From Candidatus Magnetominusculus dajiuhuensis (GTDB lineage Bacteria > Nitrospirota > Thermodesulfovibrionia > Thermodesulfovibrionales > Magnetobacteriaceae), in contig JADFXP010000010.1 of assembly GCA_015233465.1 (NCBI GenBank), positions 1-64,000 of the forward strand: a stretch of DNA of 64,000 nt. Reading direction: 5' to 3'. The position numbers and the translations under genes were made by a program. Positions 26,811-36,553 of this stretch are shown here, one piece after another. Every line of letters begins with the position of its first letter. The first letter of the stretch is position 1. Under the pieces are notes generated by a model. The model ran no database searches. It was not told where the DNA came from and worked only from the letters and a program-made list of their open reading frames with translations.

Positions 26811-27929
26811 ATGGAAATCAGAAATATAAAAAAAGTAACAACTGGGTTATTAATTGTTTCATTAATGATATTAGCAATGATATCAAATGTTTATGCTGAC
26901 GCTCAAGAAAATGTTACAAAGGCTGAGGCATTATATTATGGAAAAGGCACAGAAAGAGATTATAAACAAGCCTTTAAATTATTCAGTCTTGCAGCAGATG
27001 CTGGAAATGCTGATGCTCAGGCGATGATGGCTAATTATTACTATGATGGACTTGGCACGTCTACAATTAACAAGGGCTTGGCCTTTCAATTTGCCCAAAA
27101 AGCATCTACAAATAATAGTCTCTATGGAACATATTTATTAGCTGAGTTTTATATGATGGGTATCGGCACAACTCCAGATGCTAATAAAGCACAGCAGCTT
27201 TTTACGTCAATTGGTTCTAGGATGACTGCTGATGCTGAAAAAGGCAATATTCAATCTCAAGCCAATCTTGGTCTAATGTACGCCCTTGGTCTTGGAGTAG
27301 AAAAAAATCCAGAAATGTCAGTTAAGATGCTTATCTCAAATGCGTCAAAGGGACTTGCTGATGCTCAATACACATTTGGCATGTTATATGAAAATGGGAT
27401 TGGGATACCGTTTGATTTAGATTCTGCAATATACTGGTTACGTTTGGCTGGAGAGCAAGGTTCAGCAAATGCTCAAACCCAGTTAGCCATAATATTTATG
27501 AATGCAAAAAAAGATGATGTAGAGGCGGTTAAGTGGTTAGCTAAGGCTGCTGAACAAGGGGAAGCAAGTTCTCAAAACAATCTTGGAGTGATGTATTATG
27601 CTGGTCGCGGCGGAATTACTAAGAATGATGCAGAGGCATCTAAGTGGTTTTTAAAGTCTGCTGAACAGGGTTATGCCAGAGCTCAATACACTATTGGCAC
27701 GATGTATATATCTGGCACAGGACTCAAAAAAGATGAGGCAGAGGCTTTTAAGTGGATACATAAGGCTGCAGAACAAGGGATGTCTGTTGCACAAGAACAT
27801 ATTGGATGGATGTATGAAAATGGGCGAGGAACTGCCAAAGATATAAATGAGGCAATAACATGGTACAAATTAGCCGCAGCTTCAGGTGATGCGCATGCTA
27901 AAGAAAGTTTAAACAGATTAAATAAATAG
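26811..27929 (+). CDS. Secreted Sel1-repeat (TPR-like) protein
   Basis: A signal peptide (TGLLIVSLMILAMISNVYADA) is followed by eight or nine Sel1 repeats such as AEALYYGKGTERDYKQAFKL, AQYTIGTMYISGTGLKKDEA and AQEHIGWMYENGRGTAKDIN. Sel1 solenoids are protein-protein scaffolds, often in envelope signalling. GGGAGG lies before the ATG at good spacing. It stands alone, divergent from the WD40-caspase, and its partner is unknown. A palindromic repeat follows directly. Confidence 0.85.
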   Translation: MEIRNIKKVTTGLLIVSLMILAMISNVYADAQENVTKAEALYYGKGTERDYKQAFKLFSLAADAGNADAQAMMANYYYDGLGTSTINKGLAFQFAQKASTNNSLYGTYLLAEFYMMGIGTTPDANKAQQLFTSIGSRMTADAEKGNIQSQANLGLMYALGLGVEKNPEMSVKMLISNASKGLADAQYTFGMLYENGIGIPFDLDSAIYWLRLAGEQGSANAQTQLAIIFMNAKKDDVEAVKWLAKAAEQGEASSQNNLGVMYYAGRGGITKNDAEASKWFLKSAEQGYARAQYTIGTMYISGTGLKKDEAEAFKWIHKAAEQGMSVAQEHIGWMYENGRGTAKDINEAITWYKLAAASGDAHAKESLNRLNK

Positions 27930-27937
27930 CATCGCGA

Positions 27938-28000
27938 TTAACGGGTCAAGGGGGCTTAGCCTCCTTGCGGGATTTTTAAGGGCAGAGCCCTTAAAGGGTT
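27938..28000. repeat. Dispersed palindromic repeat, one-arm copy (F)
   Basis: GGGTCAAGGGGGCTTAGCCTCC is followed by GCGGGATTTTTAAGGGCAG and AGCCCTTAAAGGGTT. It lies between the convergent Sel1 and flhB-like genes. It supplies the stop codon (27991-27993) and last codons of the flhB-like gene. Confidence 0.85.
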
Positions 28001-28275
28001 TTACTGATAGTATAGATATAAGCAAGTATCTCTGCCACTGCCTTGTATAATTCCTCAGGAATCTCTTGATACATATCAAGATGACTTAGTAATTCTACAA
28101 GTTCTCTATCTTCTGTAACAGGGATATCATATTTTTTCGCAGTTTCAATTATTTTTTCAGCAAGTTTACCGCGGCCTTTTGCAACCAATTTTGGCGCATT
28201 ATCGCTAGCTTTGGCATATTTCAAGGCAACAGCCTTTAAATTAGCACCTTTAGGCTTAGTTGGTTTCTCTTCCAA
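27991..28275 (-). CDS. FlhB C-terminal-domain-like flagellar protein
   Basis: The 94-residue protein matches only the cytoplasmic C-terminal domain of FlhB: AVALKYAKASDNAPKLVAKG, then AEKIIETAKKYDIPVTED, then ELVELLSHLDMYQEIPEELY. The membrane part and the self-cleaving NPTH loop are absent. Such stand-alone FlhB-like (YlqH/FhlB) proteins usually follow a FliK-like gene, as here (3 nt apart), and are thought to influence export specificity switching. The last three residues and the stop lie in a palindromic repeat. Confidence 0.82.
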   Translation of the reverse strand: MEEKPTKPKGANLKAVALKYAKASDNAPKLVAKGRGKLAEKIIETAKKYDIPVTEDRELVELLSHLDMYQEIPEELYKAVAEILAYIYTISKTL

Positions 28276-28278
28276 TCT

Positions 28279-29436
28279 CTATACCCTTATATCAAGCCCG
28301 TGCGGTATGCCTTGGCCAAAGGATTTAAAATCATTTGTTTGATTAATATTAATATGAGCAACCTTTAATCCTGAGTGTTCCATTCTATTTTTCAATTCAG
28401 ATTTTCCTGCATTTAACGTTGTAACAGTTACAGGGTTCTCTGCATGAATATATATATAAAATTCCATATCAAACCAAGTAATCGTAACCAAAATCATACC
28501 CAACTTTACAAGATCAAGTTTTATATCGCATGTAAAGGCATTTGTATCATCCCTTTTTTCCTTTTTGAAAATCATCTCCCCATCCCTCATATCATTCCAT
28601 ATTATTGGCACATATGTAAAAAGCATATCATTGATATTTGAGGAAAGCTGGTAAAACTCTATATTTTTTAGAAATCTATCAATAGTGTCTATTAGGTCTT
28701 TTTTATTTAAACCCTCATATTTTAATATATTTGCAGTCTGCTCAGAGTCTATTATATCCCTTATCTTCATTAAAAGTCTCTTCTGATCATCGCCTTGAAA
28801 TGTCTTGCCAAATAATGCAAGCAGCTTTAATCTGGTTTCATATAATACACCAGATGTCTCTACAATCTTTTTGAAAAATTTGGTATTCATATCCTCTATC
28901 TCTGGAAGGAGGTTTTGTAGTGCATCAAACTCTTGGAAATTGTCCTTTAGAAGCTGAGGGATTGAGTTAAGCATATCTTTGAGAATCTTAAAATCTCCAC
29001 TTTTTAAACGAAAAGAACACATATTTTTAAATAATTCTAAAAATTTGGGGGGAAGGGTCTCTGCTCCCTTTGGTAAGGTCTCAGGTAACTCACAGGAAAT
29101 GATTTCCGCTGAATCCATCGGCTCTTCTGCCTCAAGCCATTGTACATTCCTCCCAATTATCTTAAACCTTAACCCCTCATCATCTTTATGCGCCTCAAGG
29201 ATTATTAAATCACCCTTAGATAGCGGCACAAGTGTCTTAGCCTTTATGGTTTTGCCCTCTAGCCCTTCAGATTTACCAGCTGGAGGGGAGATTTTTAACA
29301 TCACCATGCCAGATCCAATAATATCCATGACCTCTGCATTAACAATAGTTCCTGTATGAAATGATACTGTCTCTCCTACAGGCCTTTCAACCCTGATAAT
29401 ATTATCAACCCTTAAAGGCGCATTTGCATCAATCAT
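28279..29436 (-). CDS. FliK-like hook-length control protein
   Basis: The 385-residue protein has an N-terminal beta-rich segment (VMLKISPPAGKSEGLEGKTI, then KGDLIILEAH), a helical middle and a C-terminal FliK-type domain (LDLVKLGMILVTITWFDMEFYIYIHAENPV, then LKNRMEHSGLKVAHININ). FliK measures hook length and triggers the export switch through FlhB. Placement directly before the FlhB-like gene supports the call. Overall identity to named FliK proteins is low, as is usual. The region 29437-29585 upstream holds no gene. Confidence 0.7.
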   Translation of the reverse strand: MIDANAPLRVDNIIRVERPVGETVSFHTGTIVNAEVMDIIGSGMVMLKISPPAGKSEGLEGKTIKAKTLVPLSKGDLIILEAHKDDEGLRFKIIGRNVQWLEAEEPMDSAEIISCELPETLPKGAETLPPKFLELFKNMCSFRLKSGDFKILKDMLNSIPQLLKDNFQEFDALQNLLPEIEDMNTKFFKKIVETSGVLYETRLKLLALFGKTFQGDDQKRLLMKIRDIIDSEQTANILKYEGLNKKDLIDTIDRFLKNIEFYQLSSNINDMLFTYVPIIWNDMRDGEMIFKKEKRDDTNAFTCDIKLDLVKLGMILVTITWFDMEFYIYIHAENPVTVTTLNAGKSELKNRMEHSGLKVAHININQTNDFKSFGQGIPHGLDIRV

Positions 29437-29585
29437 GGTCTATGAACTCTCTTAATTTGTACAGTGATGGCAGTTTTGATTTATAGGCAGTTAATTGAAA
29501 GACGTGAATGAAATAGATAATATGGGGAATATATAATAGTTGAAATTCTTTTTTTTGATTATAGTTAATCAATATATTAAGGGTA

Positions 29586-29978
29586 TCAAGTGGTGGTAGT
29601 CTCAACAACAATCTGCATACCACGCATTATGCTTGCATTTAACAATATTGGACCATTAAAATTAGCTATTACTATCTCATTTTCAACCCGTACAGTAACG
29701 AGTATTGCGAGATCTTCATCATCTGCAATCTCAAGCGTTTGTTTTGTCTCATAATCAATCGGCAGTTCAAAATCTGGAGCAAATAATTTTGGATCTGCTA
29801 CAATAAAGGCTATATGAGGGTCATCTATCGCTTGCAGCCATTTTAGAGGCGTATCTTTATAGTCGATCAAACAATATCTGTTTATCTCAGGAAATCCCAA
29901 TAACCCTTCAGGGAATTGAATCACCTTGTTTTCTGCTACTTCTAATGTTCCAAATCTTGAGGTCTCAAATGTTATCAT
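29586..29978 (-). CDS. fliW: Flagellar assembly factor FliW
   Basis: The 130-residue protein has the FliW pattern: FGTLEVAENKVIQFPEGLLG, FPEINRYCLID, PLKWLQAIDDPHIAFIV and later LLNASIMRGMQIV. FliW binds CsrA allosterically and flagellin competitively, linking flagellin levels to translation. It starts immediately after the csrA stop codon, the common csrA-fliW pair. Confidence 0.94.
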   Translation of the reverse strand: MITFETSRFGTLEVAENKVIQFPEGLLGFPEINRYCLIDYKDTPLKWLQAIDDPHIAFIVADPKLFAPDFELPIDYETKQTLEIADDEDLAILVTVRVENEIVIANFNGPILLNASIMRGMQIVVETTTT

Positions 29979-30212
29979 CTATTTTTTATCACCTAAGACA
30001 TCCTTAATTTTATCAAATTCGTTTATAGTCAGCGCTGAAGACAAGATATTCTCAGCCTTTATCTTGTCATACAGTTCCTTCCTGTATATCTTAACGCCAG
30101 ATGGAGCCTCTATACCGAGTCTGACATGGCTGCCTTTTACCTCAACTACTGTTATGGTAATATCATCGCCTAGTTTAATTGACTCGTTTATCTTTCTGGT
30201 CAAAACCAGCAT
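29979..30212 (-). CDS. csrA: Carbon storage regulator CsrA
   Basis: The 77-residue protein starts MLVLTRKINESIKLGDDI and continues VVEVKGSHVRLGIEAPSGVK, IYRKELYDKI. It has the conserved RNA-binding strand residues (L4, R6, and the VRLGIEAP loop). CsrA binds GGA-containing mRNA leaders. The pairing with fliW suggests control of flagellin translation, as in Bacillus and Campylobacter. It follows flgL by about 100 nt. I found no clear promoter in that gap. Confidence 0.96.
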   Translation of the reverse strand: MLVLTRKINESIKLGDDITITVVEVKGSHVRLGIEAPSGVKIYRKELYDKIKAENILSSALTINEFDKIKDVLGDKK

Positions 30213-30308
30213 TCTGCCTCCATCTTAGTTAATGGTGAAACACTCTTAGACTCCATCTTATTAATATGAAATCCTATCAGTTTCACGCACTTTATATATT
30301 GTCATGGT

Positions 30309-31376
30309 TTATCTTAAAAAGTCAAATAAAGTTTGAGAAATTACATTTGATGAAGATTGTCTTAATGCCTGAAGAGCTACCTCTGATTTACTGATAGAAC
30401 TTGTTGTCTCAGCCATATCTGCATCCTCTGAACCAGAGACTACATTTTTAAGACCCAATGAATTATCTTCATTTTGTTTCTTCTCAGTTGATATTGACGC
30501 AAGCCGCGCTCCAACCTCTGCCCTATTATCAAGCACCTGTCCAATTGCCTTATCCACAGGGGCAAGTAAGGTCTCCATCCTTGTCACATCATTATTAGAC
30601 ATAGCATCTTCTAATCTTTGAGTCATTTCCATAAAATTATCGAATGAAAACGTATCTTCTACGGTTGAAAGATTGCCGCTTTTTAACTCTTCTAACACCG
30701 CATCCTTATCCTGCGAGGTTGAGACAGCTACAACTACACGGTTTGCAGGAGCCTCAGGGTCAATAAGATTACCCGGTATATAATGTATAAACTTCTCGCC
30801 TTTTTTAAATGGAATGACCTCATGATCTTTCTGATTATACGAAAATCCCTCTACTCCATTTATATTTTCATCAACCGTTGTATAATTATTTACATATACG
30901 CCAGCGTGATTCTCATCGCCTTGATATGTATTTAGATCATCATATGCAGGTTTATTCGTCTTATATCCTGCAAAGATAAACCTATCTCTTAGTTTACTAT
31001 TTGCCATATCATGAAAGGACTCCTTTAACACCTGGACCTCTTTAGAGATTATCTTTCTTGTCTCTGGAGTCTCTGAACCAGTAACTGCTGTCAAAGAAAG
31101 CTCTTTCAGACGCGAAAGGTTTTCATTAACTGCGCTAAATGTTGAATCAGTGAAATCCAAAAACGCCTGAGCATCATCCATATTTCTTAGATACTGGTCG
31201 TTTTTATTGATATTCAGTTTGTAGTCTAAAATCCTTGCCATTGCTATAACGTCATCAGAGGGTCTGTTGACCTTCTTGCCTGAAGATAACTGCTCATTAG
31301 AGGTGTAGAGTCTTTGCCAATTTTCCTGAAAACTCCTTCTAACCCTGTCATATACTACAAATGAAGTCACTCTCAT
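30309..31376 (-). CDS. flgL: Flagellar hook-associated protein 3
   Basis: The 355-residue flagellin-fold protein begins MRVTSFVVYDRVRRSFQENW, then LSSGKKVNRPSDDV, the FlgL/flagellin N-terminal motif. The C-terminal helix reads SISKSEVALQALRQSSSNVI. It forms the hook-filament junction with FlgK. It directly follows flgK (22 nt). Confidence 0.93.
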   Translation of the reverse strand: MRVTSFVVYDRVRRSFQENWQRLYTSNEQLSSGKKVNRPSDDVIAMARILDYKLNINKNDQYLRNMDDAQAFLDFTDSTFSAVNENLSRLKELSLTAVTGSETPETRKIISKEVQVLKESFHDMANSKLRDRFIFAGYKTNKPAYDDLNTYQGDENHAGVYVNNYTTVDENINGVEGFSYNQKDHEVIPFKKGEKFIHYIPGNLIDPEAPANRVVVAVSTSQDKDAVLEELKSGNLSTVEDTFSFDNFMEMTQRLEDAMSNNDVTRMETLLAPVDKAIGQVLDNRAEVGARLASISTEKKQNEDNSLGLKNVVSGSEDADMAETTSSISKSEVALQALRQSSSNVISQTLFDFLR

Positions 31377-31398
31377 ATATCACCTCAATGATAGTTTA

Positions 31399-33057
31399 TT
31401 ACTTGCCAAGACTAAGTATTGTATCAAGTAGTTTATCTGCCGTGTTTAAAACACGCGCCGAAGCCTCAAACGCCTTTTGAAAACGTATCAAATTAGCGGC
31501 TTCCTCATCTAATGAAACACCTGAAACGGATTCCCTTTTAAGCGTCATCTCATGAAGCAGATTCTCTTCAAACTTAGCAGACTCTCTTCTCTCACCGCTT
31601 AAACGCCCTACCTTTACTATCAACGAATTATAATAATCATTAAATGTCGCTTCTTTTAGATCATCTACTCCCTGATTCTGCATATCTATTATATGCAGCG
31701 CATTTTCATTATTGCCCGGCAGCCCTTCTTTTGAAGAAGACGCTGCAATCTTTGCAGGATCTGTAACTGCTATCTGAAAATCCCGCACTGCATGCAGTAA
31801 TGGCGATACCAGAAATTTATCCCCAGCCTTTGGCTCGCCTATCCCATTTGGAGGTATCGGCATATTCTCTATGACAACCTTCATCCCTCCAAACTCTATC
31901 GGTGCTCCTGACTGATAAATACCCTTATCAATTACCTCTTCAGTATCCCTGTCATATATTTCATACTCTGTATTTGATCTAAACCTTACATCATACTCAT
32001 GAAGATTTATCGCCTTCATATCTGTAATTACTGCTGAAGTCACATTTGTACCGCTTGAATAATCCTTTACTCCAACCTCTAATGGTTTAAAAAAATCATT
32101 CCCAGTAGAGCCGTCAAGCCCAAATCCATTTTCATGAACAAAGTTTGTCTCTTTGGTTATAGATGCCATCAATCTTCTCAAATCCCTTAAAACCTTGTTA
32201 TTTATAACATCACTAAACTGTAAAAGCCCTGCCAGTCTTCCATTTTTGATCTTTGTAGTAATATCTGTATCATCAATAACTATTGCATATTCATCTTCAT
32301 TAGTAAGTTTCGCCTCAAGTTTGTTTACAATATCACCGTTAATTAGAGTTTTTTGCCCGCAGTTTACAATCAGCCTTCCAGTATTTTTGTCATATAGTGT
32401 TTCAACTCCAACGATTTCATTTAAATCCTTTAGTGACCCATCAAGTTTATCTCTTAAATCATTAGCCTCTTTTTGACTTAATCCCTCTGAAGATACTATC
32501 TGCTTGCTAAGAGCAGCAATCTCAGCGGTCATTTTATTGATTTGAACTACAACTGTTGGTATCTCTTTATTTTTAGCTGCAAGCACTTCTTTTATCCTTG
32601 TCTCTGTTTGTTTTGAAACTGCTGTTATCAATCTGCCTGTGTTTTGAAGCAAAACAGTACGCTGGCTTAATGCCTGCGGATTGTTTGCAACTTCCTGCCA
32701 TGCCTTATAAAAATCTGTCAGCCTATCTGCTAATCCAAATCCCTTTTGTTCGTTAAATATCTCTTCAAGCTGCGACATCCCTTCATCTAATACAGTAGAA
32801 CTCCCTACGCTTTGCATCTGCTGCTGAATCTGTGATTCTAAAAACTTATCCACATGCCGCACAACATTATCAACCTGTACGCCTCTGCCAAAATAACCTT
32901 GTGCAGTACGCGAGGGATTTGCTGAAGATATTATAATGTCTTGACGGCTATAATTTTTAGTATTGATATTTGCAATATTATGAGAGGTTACATCAAGCCC
33001 GCCACGGCTTGCATTTAAGCCGGATTTACCTATGTCAAATAAAGTAAAAACAGACAC
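31399..33057 (-). CDS. flgK: Flagellar hook-associated protein 1
   Basis: The 552-residue protein opens with LFDIGKSGLNASRGGLDVTS then HNIANINTKNYSRQ, the rod-hook family motif in its FlgK form. GRGVQVDNVVRHVD follows, and it ends with the C-terminal helix GVSLDEEAANLIRFQKAFEA. It is the first hook-filament junction protein, chaperoned by FlgN, whose gene lies 3 nt upstream. Confidence 0.95.
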   Translation of the reverse strand: MSVFTLFDIGKSGLNASRGGLDVTSHNIANINTKNYSRQDIIISSANPSRTAQGYFGRGVQVDNVVRHVDKFLESQIQQQMQSVGSSTVLDEGMSQLEEIFNEQKGFGLADRLTDFYKAWQEVANNPQALSQRTVLLQNTGRLITAVSKQTETRIKEVLAAKNKEIPTVVVQINKMTAEIAALSKQIVSSEGLSQKEANDLRDKLDGSLKDLNEIVGVETLYDKNTGRLIVNCGQKTLINGDIVNKLEAKLTNEDEYAIVIDDTDITTKIKNGRLAGLLQFSDVINNKVLRDLRRLMASITKETNFVHENGFGLDGSTGNDFFKPLEVGVKDYSSGTNVTSAVITDMKAINLHEYDVRFRSNTEYEIYDRDTEEVIDKGIYQSGAPIEFGGMKVVIENMPIPPNGIGEPKAGDKFLVSPLLHAVRDFQIAVTDPAKIAASSSKEGLPGNNENALHIIDMQNQGVDDLKEATFNDYYNSLIVKVGRLSGERRESAKFEENLLHEMTLKRESVSGVSLDEEAANLIRFQKAFEASARVLNTADKLLDTILSLGK

Positions 33058-33059
33058 TA

Positions 33060-33605
33060 TTAAGCCTCTCTTGCTATTAAATTGCCTGTATTATAAGCAT
33101 TGCTGTAAAACCCAAATGAACTATAAAGCTCAACTGAAGACCTTATATAGCTTAATGAGCGGTCAATTAATATCTTATTAAAACTATTTATCTCTTCAAC
33201 ACTCTGAATCAATGATACAAGTTTTAAACGAATGACATTAAATTCATCAACTCCAGTTAATTTATGCAGAGTTTTCAGGGTAATATTTGCATCAGTCTGA
33301 CTAAACATCGGCATATTATCAAAACGCGAAAAACTAGCTTCCTTGCTAGTAAAACCAGTTGTCTGGGTATCGCCCATATTATTTATTGCCAATTCCATTG
33401 CAAGTTTTTTTTGAATCCTAAAGCGCTCTTCTTCAAGCAGCCTCAGCCTTAACACTAAGGTATCCTTCTCCTTAGAAATTTCTTCTACCCCATGTGAATC
33501 AAGATCAATCAGCAGCCCCTTCTCCCTTTTGAGAAGCTCTAAGAGACTCTCATACCCGTTTAATTGGGCATTAAGGGTTTTGAGCATAGCACTGACGCTG
33601 CTCAT
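33060..33605 (-). CDS. flgN: FlgN-like export chaperone
   Basis: The 181-residue all-helical protein (LNAQLNGYESLLELLKREKG at the start) has the length, helical content and position of FlgN, the chaperone for FlgK and FlgL. Sequence conservation in this family is weak, so the call rests largely on its place between flgM and flgK. Its start overlaps the flgM stop (TAATG). Confidence 0.78.
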   Translation of the reverse strand: MSSVSAMLKTLNAQLNGYESLLELLKREKGLLIDLDSHGVEEISKEKDTLVLRLRLLEEERFRIQKKLAMELAINNMGDTQTTGFTSKEASFSRFDNMPMFSQTDANITLKTLHKLTGVDEFNVIRLKLVSLIQSVEEINSFNKILIDRSLSYIRSSVELYSSFGFYSNAYNTGNLIAREA

Positions 33606-34033
33606 TAAATCTCATCCAACATTCTGCCAGCCACTGCGTTTGAATCTGGTTCGTACTCATCGTCGTCAATGGCTTGTTTATACTTGCTTACCTTATCATC
33701 TCTAATGTCAGGGAGTTTGGCTATAGCGCTCTTTATGGCGTTTATATCCTTTGCCTTAGTAGAAATAGTTACCCTGTCAGAAGAACCGCTGCGCGCTATT
33801 GAGTAATGAACATCAAGGTCTAATTGCGGATTATGAACCTTGACATCATTTCCTGCGTTTAGATCTTTTTTAGAGGTCTTAGACGCTGCCTTTGATGTAG
33901 AAGCCCCGACATCATCAGCCGTAGCAGCATTTCCCTGTTTAGAGGCATCTGCATTTTGGGTATCATTTTTCTTAACATTGCCCGGGGTAGTAGTACCCTG
34001 ACTACCGGGCGGTCTGGTGCTGTTAATCTCCAT
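33605..34033 (-). CDS. flgM: Anti-sigma-28 factor FlgM
   Basis: The N-terminal 75 residues are disordered and rich in Ser, Thr, Ala and Asn, as in FlgM, which is exported unfolded. The C-terminal part, SDRVTISTKAKDINAIKSAI then KLPDIRDDKVSKYKQAIDD, is the FlgM helical domain that binds FliA. The length (142) is longer than the enteric 97 because of the extended N-terminus. Export of FlgM after hook completion frees sigma-28. Confidence 0.88.
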   Translation of the reverse strand: MEINSTRPPGSQGTTTPGNVKKNDTQNADASKQGNAATADDVGASTSKAASKTSKKDLNAGNDVKVHNPQLDLDVHYSIARSGSSDRVTISTKAKDINAIKSAIAKLPDIRDDKVSKYKQAIDDDEYEPDSNAVAGRMLDEI

Positions 34034-34102
34034 ATAAAATCCTCCTTCTAAAGCTTGTTACTCTCATATCGGCAAATTCCCTATAATACTTTAACATTTT
34101 CT

Positions 34103-34939
34103 TCAGACAAAAATCTCTCTTGGATTTATGCTTTTACCGTTATGAGCAACTTCAAAATGAAGATGCGGACCCGTTGATTCTCCAGACTCACCAACTTTCC
34201 CTATTACTGTATTTACATCTACCATATCGCCTTTGCTTACTAAATTTTTTTCACAATGCGCATATTTTGTTATATATCCATCTTCATGCTTAATAATTAC
34301 CACATTCCCATATCCATGCTGCTCGCCGCTAAAGATCACCTCTCCAGCCTTTACTGGATGTATTGGAGTCCCTATTTTTGCAGCAATATCCATGCCATGA
34401 TGAAATTTAAGTTCTCCGCTTATTGGATGTATACGCATTCCATACTCAGAACTTATCTTGCCTTTAACAGGCATTCCTGCCCTCATTGGCTGTGCCTTAT
34501 CAATGCTTTCGGATATTGATCTATCTAAATCCTTAATTATTTTAGCTGTATCATAACTGCCAGAGGCAGTCTTATAACTAGCCCTTACACGTGATTTAAT
34601 TGATTGAGATACTGGAATATTATATGATTTATTTTGCATATCATTGCTATCAGAATTCTCACCTTGACGATTTAATTGTTCTGAAACAACATCATTAACG
34701 CCTATACCTCTTTCAGACATTATATTTGCAAGTTCCATATCAAACATATCAGAATACGTACTTGCCCCAAAGCCCTTATCACCAGAGGATCCAGATGCCT
34801 GTCTCATAGACTTGATCATTTGATGCAAAAACAGTGACTCCATATCCTTTGAAACATTATCTATCTTCTGAGACTTCATATTAGGGCTGCCTGCAGACTG
34901 CATCGGCATTGTATTTTCAAGAAATGTATCAATCTTCAT
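34103..34939 (-). CDS. flgJ: FlgJ-type rod-binding protein fused to an M23 peptidase
   Basis: Residues 25-95 are the rod-binding domain (VSKDMESLFLHQMIKSMRQA, then YSDMFDMELANIMSERGIG). Residues 150-278 are an M23 (LytM) endopeptidase with HHGMD and HLHFEV zinc ligands, plus SSEYGMRIHPISGE. In enteric FlgJ the second domain is a glucosaminidase that opens the peptidoglycan for the rod. Here a peptide-cutting enzyme takes that place. There is a short Ser/Gly linker region but no signal peptide, as expected for a flagellar export substrate. Confidence 0.9.
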   Translation of the reverse strand: MKIDTFLENTMPMQSAGSPNMKSQKIDNVSKDMESLFLHQMIKSMRQASGSSGDKGFGASTYSDMFDMELANIMSERGIGVNDVVSEQLNRQGENSDSNDMQNKSYNIPVSQSIKSRVRASYKTASGSYDTAKIIKDLDRSISESIDKAQPMRAGMPVKGKISSEYGMRIHPISGELKFHHGMDIAAKIGTPIHPVKAGEVIFSGEQHGYGNVVIIKHEDGYITKYAHCEKNLVSKGDMVDVNTVIGKVGESGESTGPHLHFEVAHNGKSINPREIFV

Positions 34940-34944
34940 TTAGT

Positions 34945-35745
34945 TTACCTCCTCAGATTATTCGCTATTTGAAGCATCTCATCAGAGGCTTGAATTGCCT
35001 TTGAATTAAATTCATATGCCCTTTGACTTGCTATCATGCTGACCATTTCTTCAATAACATTAACATTACTCATTTCAATTGAACCTTGTCTAAGCGCTCC
35101 ATAACCATTTATCCCAGGCACGCTTGCAATCGGCTGGCCTGAAGAAGCAGTTTGTTTAAAAAGATTTTTACCTATCGCATCTAGCCCAACATTATTTATA
35201 AATCTAACGGTTTGAATCTGTCCGATCTTATTAGGAGTATTTCCGTTTCCCTGAAGCACGGTTACAGTACCGTCTTCAGCAACATGTATCTTTCTTGTAT
35301 CCGCCGGTACATTTAATATCTGATCAGTAGAACCTGCGATCGGATACCCATCAGAAGTAGTAATACGCCCCTGATTATCAGTCTTAAAATTCCCAGCCCT
35401 TGTATACGCAACGCTTCCATCAGGCATCTGCACTTGAAAAAGTCCGTCACCTTCAATTGTAACATCAAGGTCATTACCAGTCTGAACAAAATCACCTTGA
35501 GTAAAGAGCTTTGAAACCGCAGCAGTCCTAACTCCAAGTCCAACCTGAATCCCAGTCGGAGAATTCGTCCCAGTAGCGCTTGCCATACCCGGTGCGCGAA
35601 GCTGCTGATACATCAAGTCCTGAAAATCTGCCTTACTGCGCTTAAATCCAGTTGTATGCACATTTGCAAGGTTATTGGAGATAACCTCAATATTAGTATT
35701 TTGAGCCTCCATTCCAGTTGCCGCAATATATAATGATCTAATCAT
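34945..35745 (-). CDS. flgG: Flagellar distal rod protein FlgG
   Basis: The 266-residue protein matches FlgG throughout: [53 protein letters not shown], and the C-terminal [20 protein letters not shown] with [12 protein letters not shown]. It forms the distal rod. flgJ follows after 5 nt, so flgA, flgH and flgI are not in their usual place between the two. Confidence 0.96.
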   Translation of the reverse strand: MIRSLYIAATGMEAQNTNIEVISNNLANVHTTGFKRSKADFQDLMYQQLRAPGMASATGTNSPTGIQVGLGVRTAAVSKLFTQGDFVQTGNDLDVTIEGDGLFQVQMPDGSVAYTRAGNFKTDNQGRITTSDGYPIAGSTDQILNVPADTRKIHVAEDGTVTVLQGNGNTPNKIGQIQTVRFINNVGLDAIGKNLFKQTASSGQPIASVPGINGYGALRQGSIEMSNVNVIEEMVSMIASQRAYEFNSKAIQASDEMLQIANNLRR

Positions 35746-35774
35746 ACTGACCTCCTATAACCGCCTATCGCCTA

Positions 35775-36485
35775 TTAAAGCCTTCCCATCTCAGTAATTC
35801 CATGTGATGCTGCCTCGTCAAATGCCTGTATAGTCTTTTGAAATGATTCAAATTCCCGCATAGAACTTATCATTGTAACCATTTCCTTAATAGCGCTGAC
35901 ATTTGATGTCTCTAAAAAACCTTGCTGAACAACCGACTTTGAAGGTTTTCCCGGCACATCAGATACAAACACCCCTTCTCCAACCTTTCTGATGGTTTTA
36001 GGGTTATCAAAATCAACTATCTTAATCTTATCAGCAACAACTCCATCAACAAATACCTCGCCATTACCCAATATCTGAACATTGCTGCCAGAGAGTTTGA
36101 TATCTCCATTTTCACCCTGAACCCTTGCCCCTGTGTTTGAAGTCAAATATCCCTCATTATCAAGTTTAAGGTCTCCTCTACGTGAGAATTGATCATGTTC
36201 AAGGCTGATAAAACCGCTGCCATCAATTGCTATGTCAAGATTATTACCAGTTTTCCTAAAAGCCCCAGGGGAATAATCAGTAACTACCTCTGACATATCA
36301 GCCATTGTTTTTCCTTCTTGATCTTCATTAAGTCCATTGTGCTGCTGTATCAAATAATCTCTAAATGCAATCTTGTCCTTTTTATAACCATTAGTATTGG
36401 CATTAGAAAGGTTCTGGGATATAACCTCAAGCTGTCTTTCTTTAAGCACAGCCCCTGATAATGCTAAATATATCCCTTTATACAT
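35775..36485 (-). CDS. flgF: Flagellar proximal rod protein FlgF
   Basis: The 236-residue FlgG-like protein starts MYKGIYLALSGAVLKERQLE then VISQNLSNANTNGYKKDKIA. It is shorter than FlgG and lies just before it, the normal place of FlgF. The C-terminus has NVSAIKEMVTMISSMREFES. Confidence 0.9.
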   Translation of the reverse strand: MYKGIYLALSGAVLKERQLEVISQNLSNANTNGYKKDKIAFRDYLIQQHNGLNEDQEGKTMADMSEVVTDYSPGAFRKTGNNLDIAIDGSGFISLEHDQFSRRGDLKLDNEGYLTSNTGARVQGENGDIKLSGSNVQILGNGEVFVDGVVADKIKIVDFDNPKTIRKVGEGVFVSDVPGKPSKSVVQQGFLETSNVSAIKEMVTMISSMREFESFQKTIQAFDEAASHGITEMGRL

Positions 36486-36553
36486 ATCTCACCTCTTCTA
36501 TTAATAGGATAAAAGTTCCTTTAACTAAGGAATAATTTTCCGCCAAAACTATG

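Noticed and set aside
29429-29623. 64-residue minus-strand frame between fliW and the fliK-like gene
   Set aside because: It overlaps the end of fliW in another frame and has no recognisable domain or ribosome site.
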